The translations under genes were made by a program, and so were the position numbers. From positions 2,506,501-2,570,500 of the forward strand of contig NZ_CP119967.1 of assembly GCF_029543085.1 (NCBI RefSeq): a DNA stretch of 64,000 nt, read 5' to 3'. Every line of letters begins with the position of its first letter. The stretch's first letter is position 1. The DNA is from Pseudomonas sp. A34-9. GTDB taxonomy: Bacteria > Pseudomonadota > Gammaproteobacteria > Pseudomonadales > Pseudomonadaceae. The notes under the pieces are model-generated. The model searched no databases. It was not told the origin of the DNA and saw nothing but the letters and a program-made list of their open reading frames with translations. Shown piece after piece: positions 34,445 to 43,347 of the stretch.

Positions 34445-34960
34445 TTAAACGACTGGAGCACGCCAGTCATCGGAACCCGAAGTACCGGATACTTCGTGGG
34501 TCCAGGTGATTTTACGGTAGGTGAACTGCACTTCTTCCAGGTGGGTGAAGTGCGCGTTGCCTGGATCCTGGCAGTTGTGCATTTTGTTGTTGATGGCGAC
34601 GATGATCGCGTCTTCCAGTTTGGTGGTGTAGTAGTGCTCTTGAGTACCTTGAGCAGAAGTACGGTACCACTGGATAACGATTTCGCTCATGCGCTCGCCG
34701 GAGGTCAGAGCAGCTTGCAGCAGAGGCGAAGCCTTGTCGTAGACCTTGGTGATCACAACTGGCTTGTGAACGCGCTGACCGGTTGGCTGACCGGATTGCG
34801 GGTCACGCGGGATGATCACGTCGTGGGTGAAAGCCTGAACCATAACCTGGTCTTCGTGGCCTTCCTGGTAGGTGTTGCCTACGGAGTCAGCGGTGAAAGC
34901 GCCTGCAGTGATCAGGCCTTGTTTTTCGCCGGTAACCGACATGTACGCTGGTGTTGCCAT
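34445..34960 (-). CDS. hcp: Type VI secretion tube protein Hcp (TssD)
   Basis: A 171-residue Hcp: AYMSVTGEKQGLITAGAFTA .. VMVQAFTHDVIIPRDPQSGQPTGQRVHKPVVITKVYDKASPLLQAALTSGERM .. ITWTHEVSGTSGSDDWRAP. It forms hexameric rings of the inner tube. It heads the hcp-vgrG-tap-rhs-barstar unit; no sheath or baseplate genes are in the window, so this is an auxiliary cassette that must use a type VI machine encoded elsewhere. AAGGAG lies 9 bases before the ATG. Confidence 0.95.
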   Translation of the reverse strand: MATPAYMSVTGEKQGLITAGAFTADSVGNTYQEGHEDQVMVQAFTHDVIIPRDPQSGQPTGQRVHKPVVITKVYDKASPLLQAALTSGERMSEIVIQWYRTSAQGTQEHYYTTKLEDAIIVAINNKMHNCQDPGNAHFTHLEEVQFTYRKITWTHEVSGTSGSDDWRAPVV

Positions 34961-35030
34961 GGGGTGCTCTCCTTGCGGAATAATTTAAGGTGCCCGGGAG
35001 GCGAAATCGCCCGGTGGGTGCCTGACTGTT

Positions 35031-35047
35031 ATCAAGGAGCGTGCCAA
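35031..35047 (-). promoter_or_regulatory. Candidate sigma-54 promoter of hcp
   Basis: On the minus strand TTGGCACG-CTCC-TTGAT matches the -24/-12 consensus TTGGCACG-N4-TTGCW except for one base at the -12 element. Transcription would start about 60 bases before the hcp ATG. Enhancer-like dyads lie 85-205 bp upstream. Confidence 0.65.
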
Positions 35048-35128
35048 CAATTGCGGCGACCATGCGGGCCGGGGTGTTTGTCTGATTTTTCAGGCGCTTG
35101 TGAGAAATAAAAGGCTCGCCCAACGCAA

Positions 35129-35174
35129 AAGTGCGCAAGAAGTTGCGCAGTACTGCGCAACTTCTTGCGCACTT
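35129..35174. promoter_or_regulatory. Perfect 46-bp palindrome made of two 18-bp dyads (probable enhancer-binding sites)
   Basis: TGCGCAAGAAGTTGCGCA (35132-35149) and its reverse complement TGCGCAACTTCTTGCGCA (35154-35171) sit 22 bp centre to centre, two helical turns. Each is itself a TGCGCAA-N4-TTGCGCA dyad. The position upstream of a sigma-54-type promoter fits an upstream activating sequence for a dimeric enhancer-binding protein. Confidence 0.65.
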
Positions 35175-35235
35175 GGCTGCAGGCCTTGTACGGCGAAGCT
35201 CTCAGCGGTTTTCTAGGTCTTTTTTGCAAATCAAG

Positions 35236-35253
35236 TGCGCAACTTCTTGCGCA
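35236..35253. promoter_or_regulatory. Third copy of the 18-bp dyad
   Basis: TGCGCAACTTCTTGCGCA, identical to the 35154-35171 site and 82 bp further upstream of hcp. Confidence 0.65.
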
Positions 35254-35299
35254 TAATGGCCAGATGCTTTCATTTGCCTGAAACGGCTGCCTCAAGAGC

Positions 35300-35377
35300 A
35301 AAAGATCGCAGCCTTCGGCAGCTCCTACAGGAAAAATGCATTCCAACTGTAGGAGCTGCCGCAGGCTGCGATCTTTT
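35300..35377. repeat. REP-like palindrome (gatcgcagcc family)
   Basis: Arms aaaagatcgcagccttcggc... (from 35300) and its near-perfect inverse ending at 35377 enclose a short spacer. It sits between the hcp control region and the end of the hglS gene and belongs to the same family as 17897-17980 and 44442-44525. Confidence 0.85.
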
Positions 35378-35383
35378 CGACCG

Positions 35384-36763
35384 TTACCGGCAAAGTGCGG
35401 ACAGACACTCATCAATCGAACGCTGCTGCGTCGCGGCATATAACCCCAACTCATCAATGGTTGCGCGCCCCAGTGCCTGCTCGAAGGCCTGCCGATTGGA
35501 ATGCTCGCCATAATGCGCCTGCGCCGCATCGCCAAGGTTTGACTGAAAAATCCCCGCTGCACTGACCGGCAGAAAATCTTCGTACACCAACGGCTCAGCT
35601 TTCACATAACCAGCGCGCAACAAGTCCTCCAGTGACGATTGCCCAAGTCCTCCTGCCGCGAGGCCCTTTTCCGTAGCGAAATAACGAAAGTACGCCAACC
35701 CTTGTTCACGCATACCCTCGACACTGTCAGGGAATTCGCCAAAGTGCTGGGCCATCAGCGCGTTGTAGCGTGCGGCGTTGGCTTCGTTAGGGAAGTCGCC
35801 GAGTTCATCGCGTGCGGCATTCAGCAAGCGGTCGTATAGCGCCCGGCCCTTGGGCGTGAGTGCTGCGCCGCGCTGTTCGATCTCGCCGAATCGCGCGCTG
35901 TGACTGCCAAGGGTTTCGCTTTGATCGGTGAAGGCGATCGGCTCGTCCAGCGCCTTGAAACTGGTCTGGCGCAAGAGGATCGGGCTCTCCCGGCGCGGCG
36001 GCCCTTCGATCACGGCTTTCGGGGTGATGCCATGGGCCGGCATCTGTTCCTGAACGCTGTCGATGTCCAGCGTGCGCGGCGTCAGGTGATTGATGTGCGG
36101 GCCTTTGAACGCCACCACATCGGCGATCAGGCGATGTTGGGCGCTCAAGGTCTGATATTGCGCGGCAGTTACCGTAGCGCTGTGATGCCAGCGAAAGGTT
36201 TCCAGTGCCTGCAGGACGAATGCCTCGGTCTCGCTTTCATTCAGTCCCCCTGCGGTTTCAGCTTGCGCGATCAGGCGTAATGCTTCCGGGGTAAAGATCG
36301 AACGCTTGGCCAGCACGGATTCGGCAAAGGCGCGCAGCTGCGGATCTTCAATCAACTCCAGACGCAATAACGAGGTGAACACCCGAAACGGACTGACTTG
36401 CAGCGCTTGTTCATGCACCGCGCGAAATGCCGTGGAATGCACCGGCACGCCCGCCGGGGTCAGGTCGTAATAACCCACCGGTTGCATGCCCATCACCGCA
36501 AACAGGCGGGCGAGGGTGGCCAGTTCCGTCGCGGTGCCAACGCGGATGGCGCCATGGCGCTCCATGTCCAGCCGTTCGATTTCGCCGGTGCTGTCGAGTT
36601 GCCGGGCGATGTCTGGCTGACGTGCAAGCACCTCGCGATTGGTCTGCTCCACCAGTTGCATCAGCGCGCCGTACAGCGGCACTTCTTCGCGGTACATGTC
36701 GGACATGGCTTTGGAGAAGCGTTGGCGGATCAGGTCGGGGCTGACGAACGGCTGCAAGGTCAT
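35384..36763 (-). CDS. hglS: 2-oxoadipate dioxygenase/decarboxylase (DUF1338, HglS/YdcJ family)
   Basis: A 459-residue protein. Counting from MTLQPF, His70 and Arg74 lie in ERHGAIRVGT, His226 in GPHINHLTPRTLDI and Glu294 in RFGEIEQRG, exactly the metal and substrate residues known for P. putida HglS (His70, His226, Glu294, Arg74). The Fe(II) enzyme converts 2-oxoadipate to D-2-hydroxyglutarate in D-lysine/pipecolate breakdown. ATG at 36763 with AGGA upstream. It follows glcDEF on the same strand, an uncommon neighbour; a FAD oxidase that uses D-2-hydroxy acids beside it is suggestive. Confidence 0.9.
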   Translation of the reverse strand: MTLQPFVSPDLIRQRFSKAMSDMYREEVPLYGALMQLVEQTNREVLARQPDIARQLDSTGEIERLDMERHGAIRVGTATELATLARLFAVMGMQPVGYYDLTPAGVPVHSTAFRAVHEQALQVSPFRVFTSLLRLELIEDPQLRAFAESVLAKRSIFTPEALRLIAQAETAGGLNESETEAFVLQALETFRWHHSATVTAAQYQTLSAQHRLIADVVAFKGPHINHLTPRTLDIDSVQEQMPAHGITPKAVIEGPPRRESPILLRQTSFKALDEPIAFTDQSETLGSHSARFGEIEQRGAALTPKGRALYDRLLNAARDELGDFPNEANAARYNALMAQHFGEFPDSVEGMREQGLAYFRYFATEKGLAAGGLGQSSLEDLLRAGYVKAEPLVYEDFLPVSAAGIFQSNLGDAAQAHYGEHSNRQAFEQALGRATIDELGLYAATQQRSIDECLSALCR

Positions 36764-36851
36764 GAAAAAAATTCCTGCCACGGTCACGGAATGGATGAGG
36801 GAAAAGATCGCAGCCTTCTCGCACGCGGGCAAACGAAGAATCCTACGAACT

Positions 36852-38072
36852 TCATTCTGCCAACGACTGATCCACCAGTTCGATCCAATGCATCAGGCGG
36901 GTGCGCCCAGCACTGGCCAGATGGCTCTGACAGCCGACGTTGGAGGTGACGATCAGCTCAGGGCGGCCGCTTTCCAGCGCATTGAGGCGATTGTCGCGCA
37001 GTTGCCGGGCCAGCACCGGTTGCGTCAGCGAATACGTGCCCGCCGAGCCGCAGCACAAATGGCCATCGGGCACGGCGGTGAGATTGAAACCGAGGCGGGT
37101 CAGCACGGCTTCCACCGCACCGCCCAGTTTCAACGCGTGCTGCAACGTGCACGGGCAATGCACGGCAATCCGCCGTTCAGTGGCAGCGCAGATCTGTTCG
37201 AGCGGTTCCTGTGCAAGTACCTGCACCAGATCCAGCGTGCGCTCGCTGATTTCCCGTGCCTTGGCCGCATACACCGGATCGTCTGCCAGCAAATGCCCGT
37301 AATCCTTGATGAATGCGCCGCAACCGCTGGCGGTCTGCACAATCGCTTCGGCACCGTTTTGCAGGTGCGGCCACCAGGCATCGATGTTCTGCCGGGCGCG
37401 GTCGAGGCCTTTGGCCTGGGCGTCGAGGTGATAGTCCAGCGCGCCGCAACAACCGGCCTCAGCCACCGGCGTGACACTGATGCCCAAGCGATCCAGCACC
37501 CGCGCCGTGGCGTCATTGGTGTTTGGTGATAACCCCGGTTGTACGCAGCCCTCAAGCAACAACACCTGCCGGGCATGACGCGGGGCGGGGCGCAAACCGC
37601 AAAGCGGCTGAGGCTGTGGCAGTTTGCTTTCCAGGATTCGCGGTAGCAGCGGCCGAAACGTCGTGCCCACCCGCAACAAGCCTTTGAACAATCCCGGATT
37701 CGGTGCCAATGCGCGCAATCCCTCGCGCAACAGACGCTGCGCCGCCGGGCGTGGCACCGCTTGATCGACCACCGCGCGGCCGATGTCGAGCAGGTTGTGA
37801 TAGTCGACGCCGGACGGGCAGGTGGTTTCGCAGTTGCGGCACGACAGGCAGCGGTCCAGGTGCAGTTGTGTCTGCGCGGTTGCCGGCGCGCCTTCGAGCA
37901 CTTGCTTGATCAGGTAGATACGTCCGCGCGGGCCATCGAGTTCATCGCCGAGCAACTGATAGGTCGGGCAGGTCGCATTGCAAAAACCACAATGCACGCA
38001 GGTGCGCAGAATCTTTTCCGCCTCGGCGGCGCGGGGCAGCTGTCGCGATTGTTCGCTGAGGGTGGTTTGCAT
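36852..38072 (-). CDS. glcF: Glycolate oxidase iron-sulfur subunit
   Basis: A 406-residue protein with two [4Fe-4S] motifs, CVHCGFCNATCPTYQ and CLSCRNCETTCPSGVD, then two CCG-type domains (AGCCGALDYHL, CCGSAGTYSL) as in GlcF and heterodisulfide-reductase-like proteins. It passes electrons from GlcDE to the quinone pool. The start MQTTLSEQ at 38072 is 2 bp after the glcE stop. Length matches E. coli GlcF (407). Confidence 0.93.
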   Translation of the reverse strand: MQTTLSEQSRQLPRAAEAEKILRTCVHCGFCNATCPTYQLLGDELDGPRGRIYLIKQVLEGAPATAQTQLHLDRCLSCRNCETTCPSGVDYHNLLDIGRAVVDQAVPRPAAQRLLREGLRALAPNPGLFKGLLRVGTTFRPLLPRILESKLPQPQPLCGLRPAPRHARQVLLLEGCVQPGLSPNTNDATARVLDRLGISVTPVAEAGCCGALDYHLDAQAKGLDRARQNIDAWWPHLQNGAEAIVQTASGCGAFIKDYGHLLADDPVYAAKAREISERTLDLVQVLAQEPLEQICAATERRIAVHCPCTLQHALKLGGAVEAVLTRLGFNLTAVPDGHLCCGSAGTYSLTQPVLARQLRDNRLNALESGRPELIVTSNVGCQSHLASAGRTRLMHWIELVDQSLAE

Positions 38073-38074
38073 GG

Positions 38075-39124
38075 CTAGAACTCCGCGTACATCCGCCCGG
38101 GGTTGAACAGTCCTTGCGGGTCGAGTTGCGCCTTGAGTTGCCGGTGATAGCGCAGCAGCGTCGCGGGCAATGGCTGGAACGGCGACTCGCTGGCACCGTG
38201 GCTGAAACAGGTGGCATGGCCCCCTAGTGCCTGCGCGAGAATGTGGATGTGCACCGCGTCTGATTTCAGCCAGCGTTGCGCGCCGGCCCAGTCGATCAAC
38301 TGCTCGCCGGGCAAGTCCAGTGGCCCGAGATTGTTCGGTAATGACAAGCGCCACAACGGCCGGCCTTCATCGAAAAACGCCAGCCGTTGCTCATTCAGAT
38401 CACCCCAGAACTGCGAGTCCAGTGGCTCACCACCGAGTCGTTGATGCGCCGCCGTCACCGAGCCTTCACCGCCCTCAAGACGCAGATACAGGCTCTGGCC
38501 ATCGTGGCACGCGGCACTGATTGGCAACGGTTGTTGACCCCACTCGGCAAGCTTCGCCAGCGCCTGTGCGCATGCCATATCGAGGCGAATGCTCAGGCAC
38601 TGGCGCGGTTTGGGCAGGACTTTCAGCGACACTTCGGTGAGCACGCCGAGGCAGCCGTAACTGCCGGCCATCAGTCGCGACAGGTCATAACCGGCGACGT
38701 TTTTCATCACTTCGCCGCCGAAACGCAGGTGCTGACCAAGACCGGTGATCACCCGCGTGCCGAGGACGAAGTCGCGCACCGAGCCAGACCACGGTCGGCG
38801 TGGCCCGGACAACCCCGTGGCGATCATGCCGCCGACGGTGGCGCCTTCGCCGAACGCCGGCGGCTCGCAGGGCAGCATTTGTCCGGCAGCATCCAGCGTC
38901 GCCAGCAGCTCGGACAACAGCGTGCCGGCGCGCACCGTAATCACCAATTCTGTCGGCTCGTAACGGACGATGCCGCAGTGGGCACGGGTGTCGAGCACTT
39001 CGCCGGCCACCTCGCGGCCGAGAAACGCTTTGCTGTTGCCACCCTGGATTTTCAGCGGCGTGGCATTCGCCCGGGCCTCGTTGACCTGATCGAGCAGGGC
39101 GCTGGCGGCGTCAACATCGGCCAT
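38075..39124 (-). CDS. glcE: Glycolate oxidase FAD-binding subunit
   Basis: A 349-residue FAD_binding_4 protein: IQGGNSKAFLG, LPCEPPAFGEGATVGGMIATGLSGPRRPWSGSVRDFVLGT, GGEVMKNVAGYDLSRLMAGSYGCLGVLTEVSLKVLPKP. It forms the oxidase with GlcD and GlcF. The start overlaps the glcD stop by one base and the stop is 2 bp from glcF, a typical glcDEF operon. Confidence 0.93.
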   Translation of the reverse strand: MADVDAASALLDQVNEARANATPLKIQGGNSKAFLGREVAGEVLDTRAHCGIVRYEPTELVITVRAGTLLSELLATLDAAGQMLPCEPPAFGEGATVGGMIATGLSGPRRPWSGSVRDFVLGTRVITGLGQHLRFGGEVMKNVAGYDLSRLMAGSYGCLGVLTEVSLKVLPKPRQCLSIRLDMACAQALAKLAEWGQQPLPISAACHDGQSLYLRLEGGEGSVTAAHQRLGGEPLDSQFWGDLNEQRLAFFDEGRPLWRLSLPNNLGPLDLPGEQLIDWAGAQRWLKSDAVHIHILAQALGGHATCFSHGASESPFQPLPATLLRYHRQLKAQLDPQGLFNPGRMYAEF

Positions 39125-40623
39125 CAGAAACGCTCCAGTTCGGGGAAGGGCAATTGTCCGGCGTGAATGTGCATCGCACCGAATTCGGCACAGCGGTGCA
39201 GGGTCGGGATGTTCTTGCCGGGGTTGAGCAGGCCTTGGGGATCGAACGCGGCTTTTACCGCGTGAAACAGGCGCAGTTCATCATTGTTGAATTGCGCGCA
39301 CATCTGGTTGATTTTCTCGCGGCCGACGCCGTGTTCTCCGGTGATGCTGCCGCCGACCTGCACGCACAGTTCGAGAATCTTGCCACCCAAGGCTTCGGCG
39401 CGGTGCAGTTCGCCCGGTTGATTGGCGTCGAACAGGATCAGCGGGTGCATGTTGCCGTCGCCGGCATGAAACACGTTGGCCACGCGCAAACCGTATTCTT
39501 CGCCGAGGCGGGCGATGCCTTGCAGGACACCGGGCAATTCCCGGCGCGGAATGGTGCCGTCCATGCAGTAGTAATCGGGCGACAAACGCCCGATGGCCGG
39601 AAAGGCATTCTTGCGCCCGGCCCAGAAGCGCACGCGCTCGGCTTCGTCACGGGCCTGACGCACTTCGGTGGCGCCGGCCGCGGTCATGACGTCGCGCACC
39701 CGTTGGCAATCGTCGTGGACGTCGGCTTCGACGCCATCGAGTTCGCACAGCAGAATCGCCTCGGCATCGACCGGGTAACCGGCGTGAATGAAGTCTTCGG
39801 CGGCGCGAATAGCGAGGTTGTCCATCATCTCCAGACCGCCGGGAATGATCCCTGCCGCGATGATTTCGGCGACCGCGCGGCCAGCCTTTTCCACTGAGTC
39901 GAAACTGGCCAGCAGGACTTTCGCGACCTGGGGTTTGGGCAGCAGTTTGACCGTGACTTCGGTGATGATCCCCAGCAAGCCTTCGGAACCGGTGAACAAC
40001 GCGAGCAAATCGAAACCCGCTGAATCGAGGGCGTCTGCACCCAGGGTCAGGCGTTCGCCTTCGATGGTCAGTACTTCGATTTTCAGCAGGTTGTGCACAG
40101 TCAGGCCGTACTTGAGGCAATGCACACCGCCGGCGTTTTCCGCGACGTTGCCGCCGATCGAACAGGCGATTTGCGAGGACGGGTCCGGCGCGTAATACAG
40201 GCCGAAGGGCGCCGCTGCCTGGGAGATCGCCAGATTGCGCACCCCCGGTTGAACCCGCGCGGTGCGGGCTGCCGGGTCGATGTGCAGAATATTATTGAAG
40301 CGCGCCATCACTAACAGCAGGCCCTGTTCCAGCGGCAAGGCGCCGCCGGATAACCCGGTGCCAGCGCCACGGGCCACCACCGGGACGTGCTGTTGATGGC
40401 AGAGTTTGAGCAGGGTTTGCACCTGCTCGAGTCGACGGGGCAGGGCGACCAGCATCGGCGTGGTGCGGTAGGCGGAGAGGCCGTCGCATTCGTAGGGTTT
40501 GAGTTCCTCCTCGCGCCATAAAATGTCGAGGTCCGGCACGGCGTGCTGCAGAGCCTTGAGCAACTCAGCCTTGTTCACCTGCGGCAACGGGCCGTCGAGG
40601 CGTTCGTCATAAAGGATGTTCAT
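39124..40623 (-). CDS. glcD: Glycolate oxidase catalytic FAD subunit
   Basis: A 499-residue FAD-linked oxidase: VPVVARGAGTGLSGGALPLEQGLLLVMARFNNIL (PCMH FAD domain), AENAGGVHCLKYGLTVHNLL, and the C-terminal GEHGVGREKINQM with the catalytic region. It oxidises glycolate (or D-lactate/other 2-hydroxy acids) to glyoxylate. First gene of the operon. No glcC-type regulator is visible upstream; the next gene on that side is an unrelated hydrolase beyond a repeat. Confidence 0.93.
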   Translation of the reverse strand: MNILYDERLDGPLPQVNKAELLKALQHAVPDLDILWREEELKPYECDGLSAYRTTPMLVALPRRLEQVQTLLKLCHQQHVPVVARGAGTGLSGGALPLEQGLLLVMARFNNILHIDPAARTARVQPGVRNLAISQAAAPFGLYYAPDPSSQIACSIGGNVAENAGGVHCLKYGLTVHNLLKIEVLTIEGERLTLGADALDSAGFDLLALFTGSEGLLGIITEVTVKLLPKPQVAKVLLASFDSVEKAGRAVAEIIAAGIIPGGLEMMDNLAIRAAEDFIHAGYPVDAEAILLCELDGVEADVHDDCQRVRDVMTAAGATEVRQARDEAERVRFWAGRKNAFPAIGRLSPDYYCMDGTIPRRELPGVLQGIARLGEEYGLRVANVFHAGDGNMHPLILFDANQPGELHRAEALGGKILELCVQVGGSITGEHGVGREKINQMCAQFNNDELRLFHAVKAAFDPQGLLNPGKNIPTLHRCAEFGAMHIHAGQLPFPELERF

Positions 40624-40648
40624 CTCAGGCCCTTACCCTTGATCGTTT

Positions 40649-40750
40649 GATCGTTCCCACGCTCTGCGTGGGAATGCAGCCCGTGACGCTCCGCGTCACT
40701 GGACGCGGAGCGTCCCTTGAGGCATTCCCACGCAGAGCGTGGGAACGATC
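40649..40750. repeat. Long inverted repeat (gatcgttcccacgc family)
   Basis: Outer arms gatcgttcccacgctctgcg (from 40649) and cgcagagcgtgggaacgatc (to 40750) enclose an inner gacgctccgcgtc/gacgcggagcgtc hairpin. A diverged copy is at 45871-45981. It lies between the hydrolase gene and the glcD start. Confidence 0.85.
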
Positions 40751-40767
40751 GGGGGCAGGGTGCGTTG

Positions 40768-41694
40768 TCATCTTTGGCTTCCCAAAAACTCGCGATACAG
40801 GCGCGCCGTATTTCCCGGCTGTTCGACCATCGGCATATGCCCGACGTGATCCCAGACATCCACGCGCAAATTGGCGATGCCCTTGCTCCACACCGGAACG
40901 CTGCTGACGTCGATCAGCCGATCCTTGCGCCCCCAGAGCAACAGCGCCGGGCATTTGATGTCGGCCAGTTTCGGCTCCATCGGCGGGCTGGCGCGAAAAT
41001 CGCGGAAGATCTCTTCCAGTTCATCACGTTGTTGTTCGTAGCGCTGGGCGATGGCGTCAAGCACCAGGTTCGGCACCCACGGCGGCGATTCCATGGTCAT
41101 CGCATAAAAGCGCCGAAACTCTTCCCGCGAATTGATCAGAAACGGATTATGCCCGCGTGCCAGATGCCGCTCCATGTCGCTGGCCTGCGGCGCGGTGACG
41201 CCCGCCGGGTCGATCAGCGCCACCGAGGCGATCCGGTCGGGATAAGTCGCCGCCAGCCACGCCGCGATGTAGCCGCCCATCGAGTTGCCGATCACATGGA
41301 CTTTCTCCACGCCGCAAACGTCGAGCAACTGGATCATGCGCTTGGCCTGCAACGGAATGTCATAGCCGCCGCCGGCCTTGAAGCCGGTTTCGCCATGACC
41401 GGCCAGATCCGGGATGATCACCCGATACTGGCGCACGAAGTGCCGGGAAAAACGCAGCCACAGGTTTTTGTCGGCGCTGTAGCCATGCAGCATCAGAATC
41501 GCGCTGGCCGCTTCATACGGCCCGCCCTGCCAGGTCGAGACGGTCATCTCGGTAATCGGCACTTCGATCTTGTGCAATTTGTACAACTTGGCCTCGATGG
41601 CCATGTTCAGGTCATACAGCCAATGACCGACCGCCGGATAGCTCAACCAGCTCCAGGCCACGAAAACCGCGAGGGCGACAAACAGCAAAAGCAT
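40768..41694 (-). CDS. Membrane-anchored alpha/beta hydrolase (lipase/esterase)
   Basis: A 308-residue protein with an N-terminal anchor (LLLFVALAVFVAWSWLSYPA). The hydrolase fold has ILMLHGYSADKNLWL (oxyanion region), VIGNSMGGYIAAW (nucleophile Ser in GNSMGG), LLLWGRKDRLID (Asp) and WDHVGHMPMVEQP (His). Related single-TM enzymes in Pseudomonas act on lipids at the inner membrane. The gene is 21 bp downstream of the monooxygenase gene on the same strand, so the two probably form a pair. Substrate unknown. Confidence 0.82.
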   Translation of the reverse strand: MLLLFVALAVFVAWSWLSYPAVGHWLYDLNMAIEAKLYKLHKIEVPITEMTVSTWQGGPYEAASAILMLHGYSADKNLWLRFSRHFVRQYRVIIPDLAGHGETGFKAGGGYDIPLQAKRMIQLLDVCGVEKVHVIGNSMGGYIAAWLAATYPDRIASVALIDPAGVTAPQASDMERHLARGHNPFLINSREEFRRFYAMTMESPPWVPNLVLDAIAQRYEQQRDELEEIFRDFRASPPMEPKLADIKCPALLLWGRKDRLIDVSSVPVWSKGIANLRVDVWDHVGHMPMVEQPGNTARLYREFLGSQR

Positions 41695-41715
41695 CGACGT
41701 CTTCCTTTTACGTGT

Positions 41716-43170
41716 TCAGGACAGAATGTGGTCGGCCGGTTTCAGCGCCCGGGTCAAGCGGTGATAGCTGAAACTGAAGCCGGGAAACATCGCGATCACA
41801 TGACCGCTCTTGCTTTGATACCAACTGTGGCAGCCGCCGGACTTCCAGACCGTGCGCTCCATTTCCCGGTGAATCATCTCAGTGTAGGTACGTTCCGCTT
41901 CGGGGCGCACTTCGATGCTGCGCAGACCCTTGGCCTGCACGGTACGAATGCAGTCGAGGATGTAGTTCATCTGCGATTCGATGATGAACAGCGCCGAGGT
42001 GTGACCGATGCCGGTGTTGGGGCCGGTGACGATAAACAGGTTGGGAAAGTCCGGCAGGCTGGTGCCCAGATACGCGCGCGGGTATTGCGCCCAGACATCT
42101 CTGAGTTGCACGGCGTTTTTTCCACTGACCGGGTAGGAAATCACGCCATCGGTGGCGTCGTAACCGGTCGACCAGACAATCAGATCAACATCGATATGCT
42201 GGCCGTCCTGAGTGTTGATTCCGGTTTCGTCGATGGACGCGATGCCTTGCTCGCGGGTGTGCAAGGTGACGTTGGCACGACTCAGCGCCGGGTAATAGGT
42301 ACTGGACACCAGCACCCGTTTGCAGCCGATGGTGAAGTCCGGGGTGAGTTTCTCCTGCAGCGCCGGGTCCGGCACCTGGCGTTTGAGAAAACGCAGGGCG
42401 TGCTGCTGGACCAAGTGAATCGCCGCTTTCGAGTATTTGAACGCGATAACCCGCGTTTCGAACTGCCAGTAAATCAGCCAGCGCAATAGTTTGTACGCGG
42501 GTTTGCGGCCGAGCAGCCAGCGTTGCAGCGGTCCGAACTGGCGATCGGCGCGGGGCAGCACCCAGTGTGGCGTGCGCTGGAACACGTGCAGTTGCTCGAC
42601 CTGCGGCGCAATGGCCGGAATCACTTGCACCGCACTCGCGCCGCTGCCGACGATGGCCACGCGTTTATCGCGATAGTCGTAGCTGTGATCCCAGTTGTTC
42701 GTATGAAAAGTCTTGCCTTGAAAGCGATCCTGGCCGGGAAAGTGCGGGATGACCGGTTGGCTCAATGGCCCGGTGGCGTTGATCAGGAACTGCGTATAAA
42801 AGGTGCCTTTGCTGGCGGTGTGCACGGCCCAGCGTTTTTGTGTGTCATCCCATTCGACGCGCTCGACGTTGGCTTGCAACTCGACGCGCTCGCGCAAACC
42901 GAACTGCTCGATCACGTGCTCGGTGTAGCGCTGCAGTTCGGCCTGCCCGGCGAACATCTGCGACCAGCGGTATGGCGCAAACGACAGCGAATACAGCGGC
43001 GACGGCACGTCCACCGCCGCGCCGGGGTAGGTGTTCTGGCACCAGGTGCCGCCAAAGAAGTCCCTTCGCTCCAGCAGGCGAAAATCGTCGATCCCGGCTT
43101 TGAGCAGGTTGATCGCGGCACATTGGCCGCCAAAACCGCTGCCGATGATCAACACTTTATAGGTGTGCAT
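41716..43170 (-). CDS. Flavin-dependent Baeyer-Villiger-type monooxygenase
   Basis: A 484-residue protein: VLIIGSGFGGQCAAINLLKAG (FAD GxGxxG), FGGTWCQNTYPGAAVDVPS, FQGKTFHTNNWDHSYDY (Baeyer-Villiger fingerprint FxGxxxHTxxWD), then VAIVGSGASAVQVIPAIAPQV (NADPH site). Enzymes of this class insert oxygen next to ketones or oxidise heteroatoms. Pairing with an esterase-like gene fits ketone-to-ester-to-alcohol degradation, but this is inference. ATG at 43170 preceded by AAGGAGG. Confidence 0.9.
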   Translation of the reverse strand: MHTYKVLIIGSGFGGQCAAINLLKAGIDDFRLLERRDFFGGTWCQNTYPGAAVDVPSPLYSLSFAPYRWSQMFAGQAELQRYTEHVIEQFGLRERVELQANVERVEWDDTQKRWAVHTASKGTFYTQFLINATGPLSQPVIPHFPGQDRFQGKTFHTNNWDHSYDYRDKRVAIVGSGASAVQVIPAIAPQVEQLHVFQRTPHWVLPRADRQFGPLQRWLLGRKPAYKLLRWLIYWQFETRVIAFKYSKAAIHLVQQHALRFLKRQVPDPALQEKLTPDFTIGCKRVLVSSTYYPALSRANVTLHTREQGIASIDETGINTQDGQHIDVDLIVWSTGYDATDGVISYPVSGKNAVQLRDVWAQYPRAYLGTSLPDFPNLFIVTGPNTGIGHTSALFIIESQMNYILDCIRTVQAKGLRSIEVRPEAERTYTEMIHREMERTVWKSGGCHSWYQSKSGHVIAMFPGFSFSYHRLTRALKPADHILS

Positions 43171-43347
43171 GGGCCTCCTTCTTATAGTTGTTTTTCCATT
43201 TTGCTCCTTTCATGTATAGCCAAATATTTGCCCTGTGCGCGGCCCTGATGTCGCTCTATTCAGCCCGCTGGCCGGTGATGGCTATTTAACGTTGCCCTGT
43301 TAGACTCCCAACACATCCGTCCTGCGGTGTGCGTGATCGAGGTCCTT

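Noticed and set aside
35129..35174. The 46-bp palindrome as a terminator
   Set aside because: No T-run follows, it is far upstream of hcp and a third dyad copy lies nearby; a regulatory role fits better.
40649..40750. Direct repeats near glcD as a CRISPR unit
   Set aside because: Only one inverted structure, no repeated spacers, and the same element occurs singly elsewhere.
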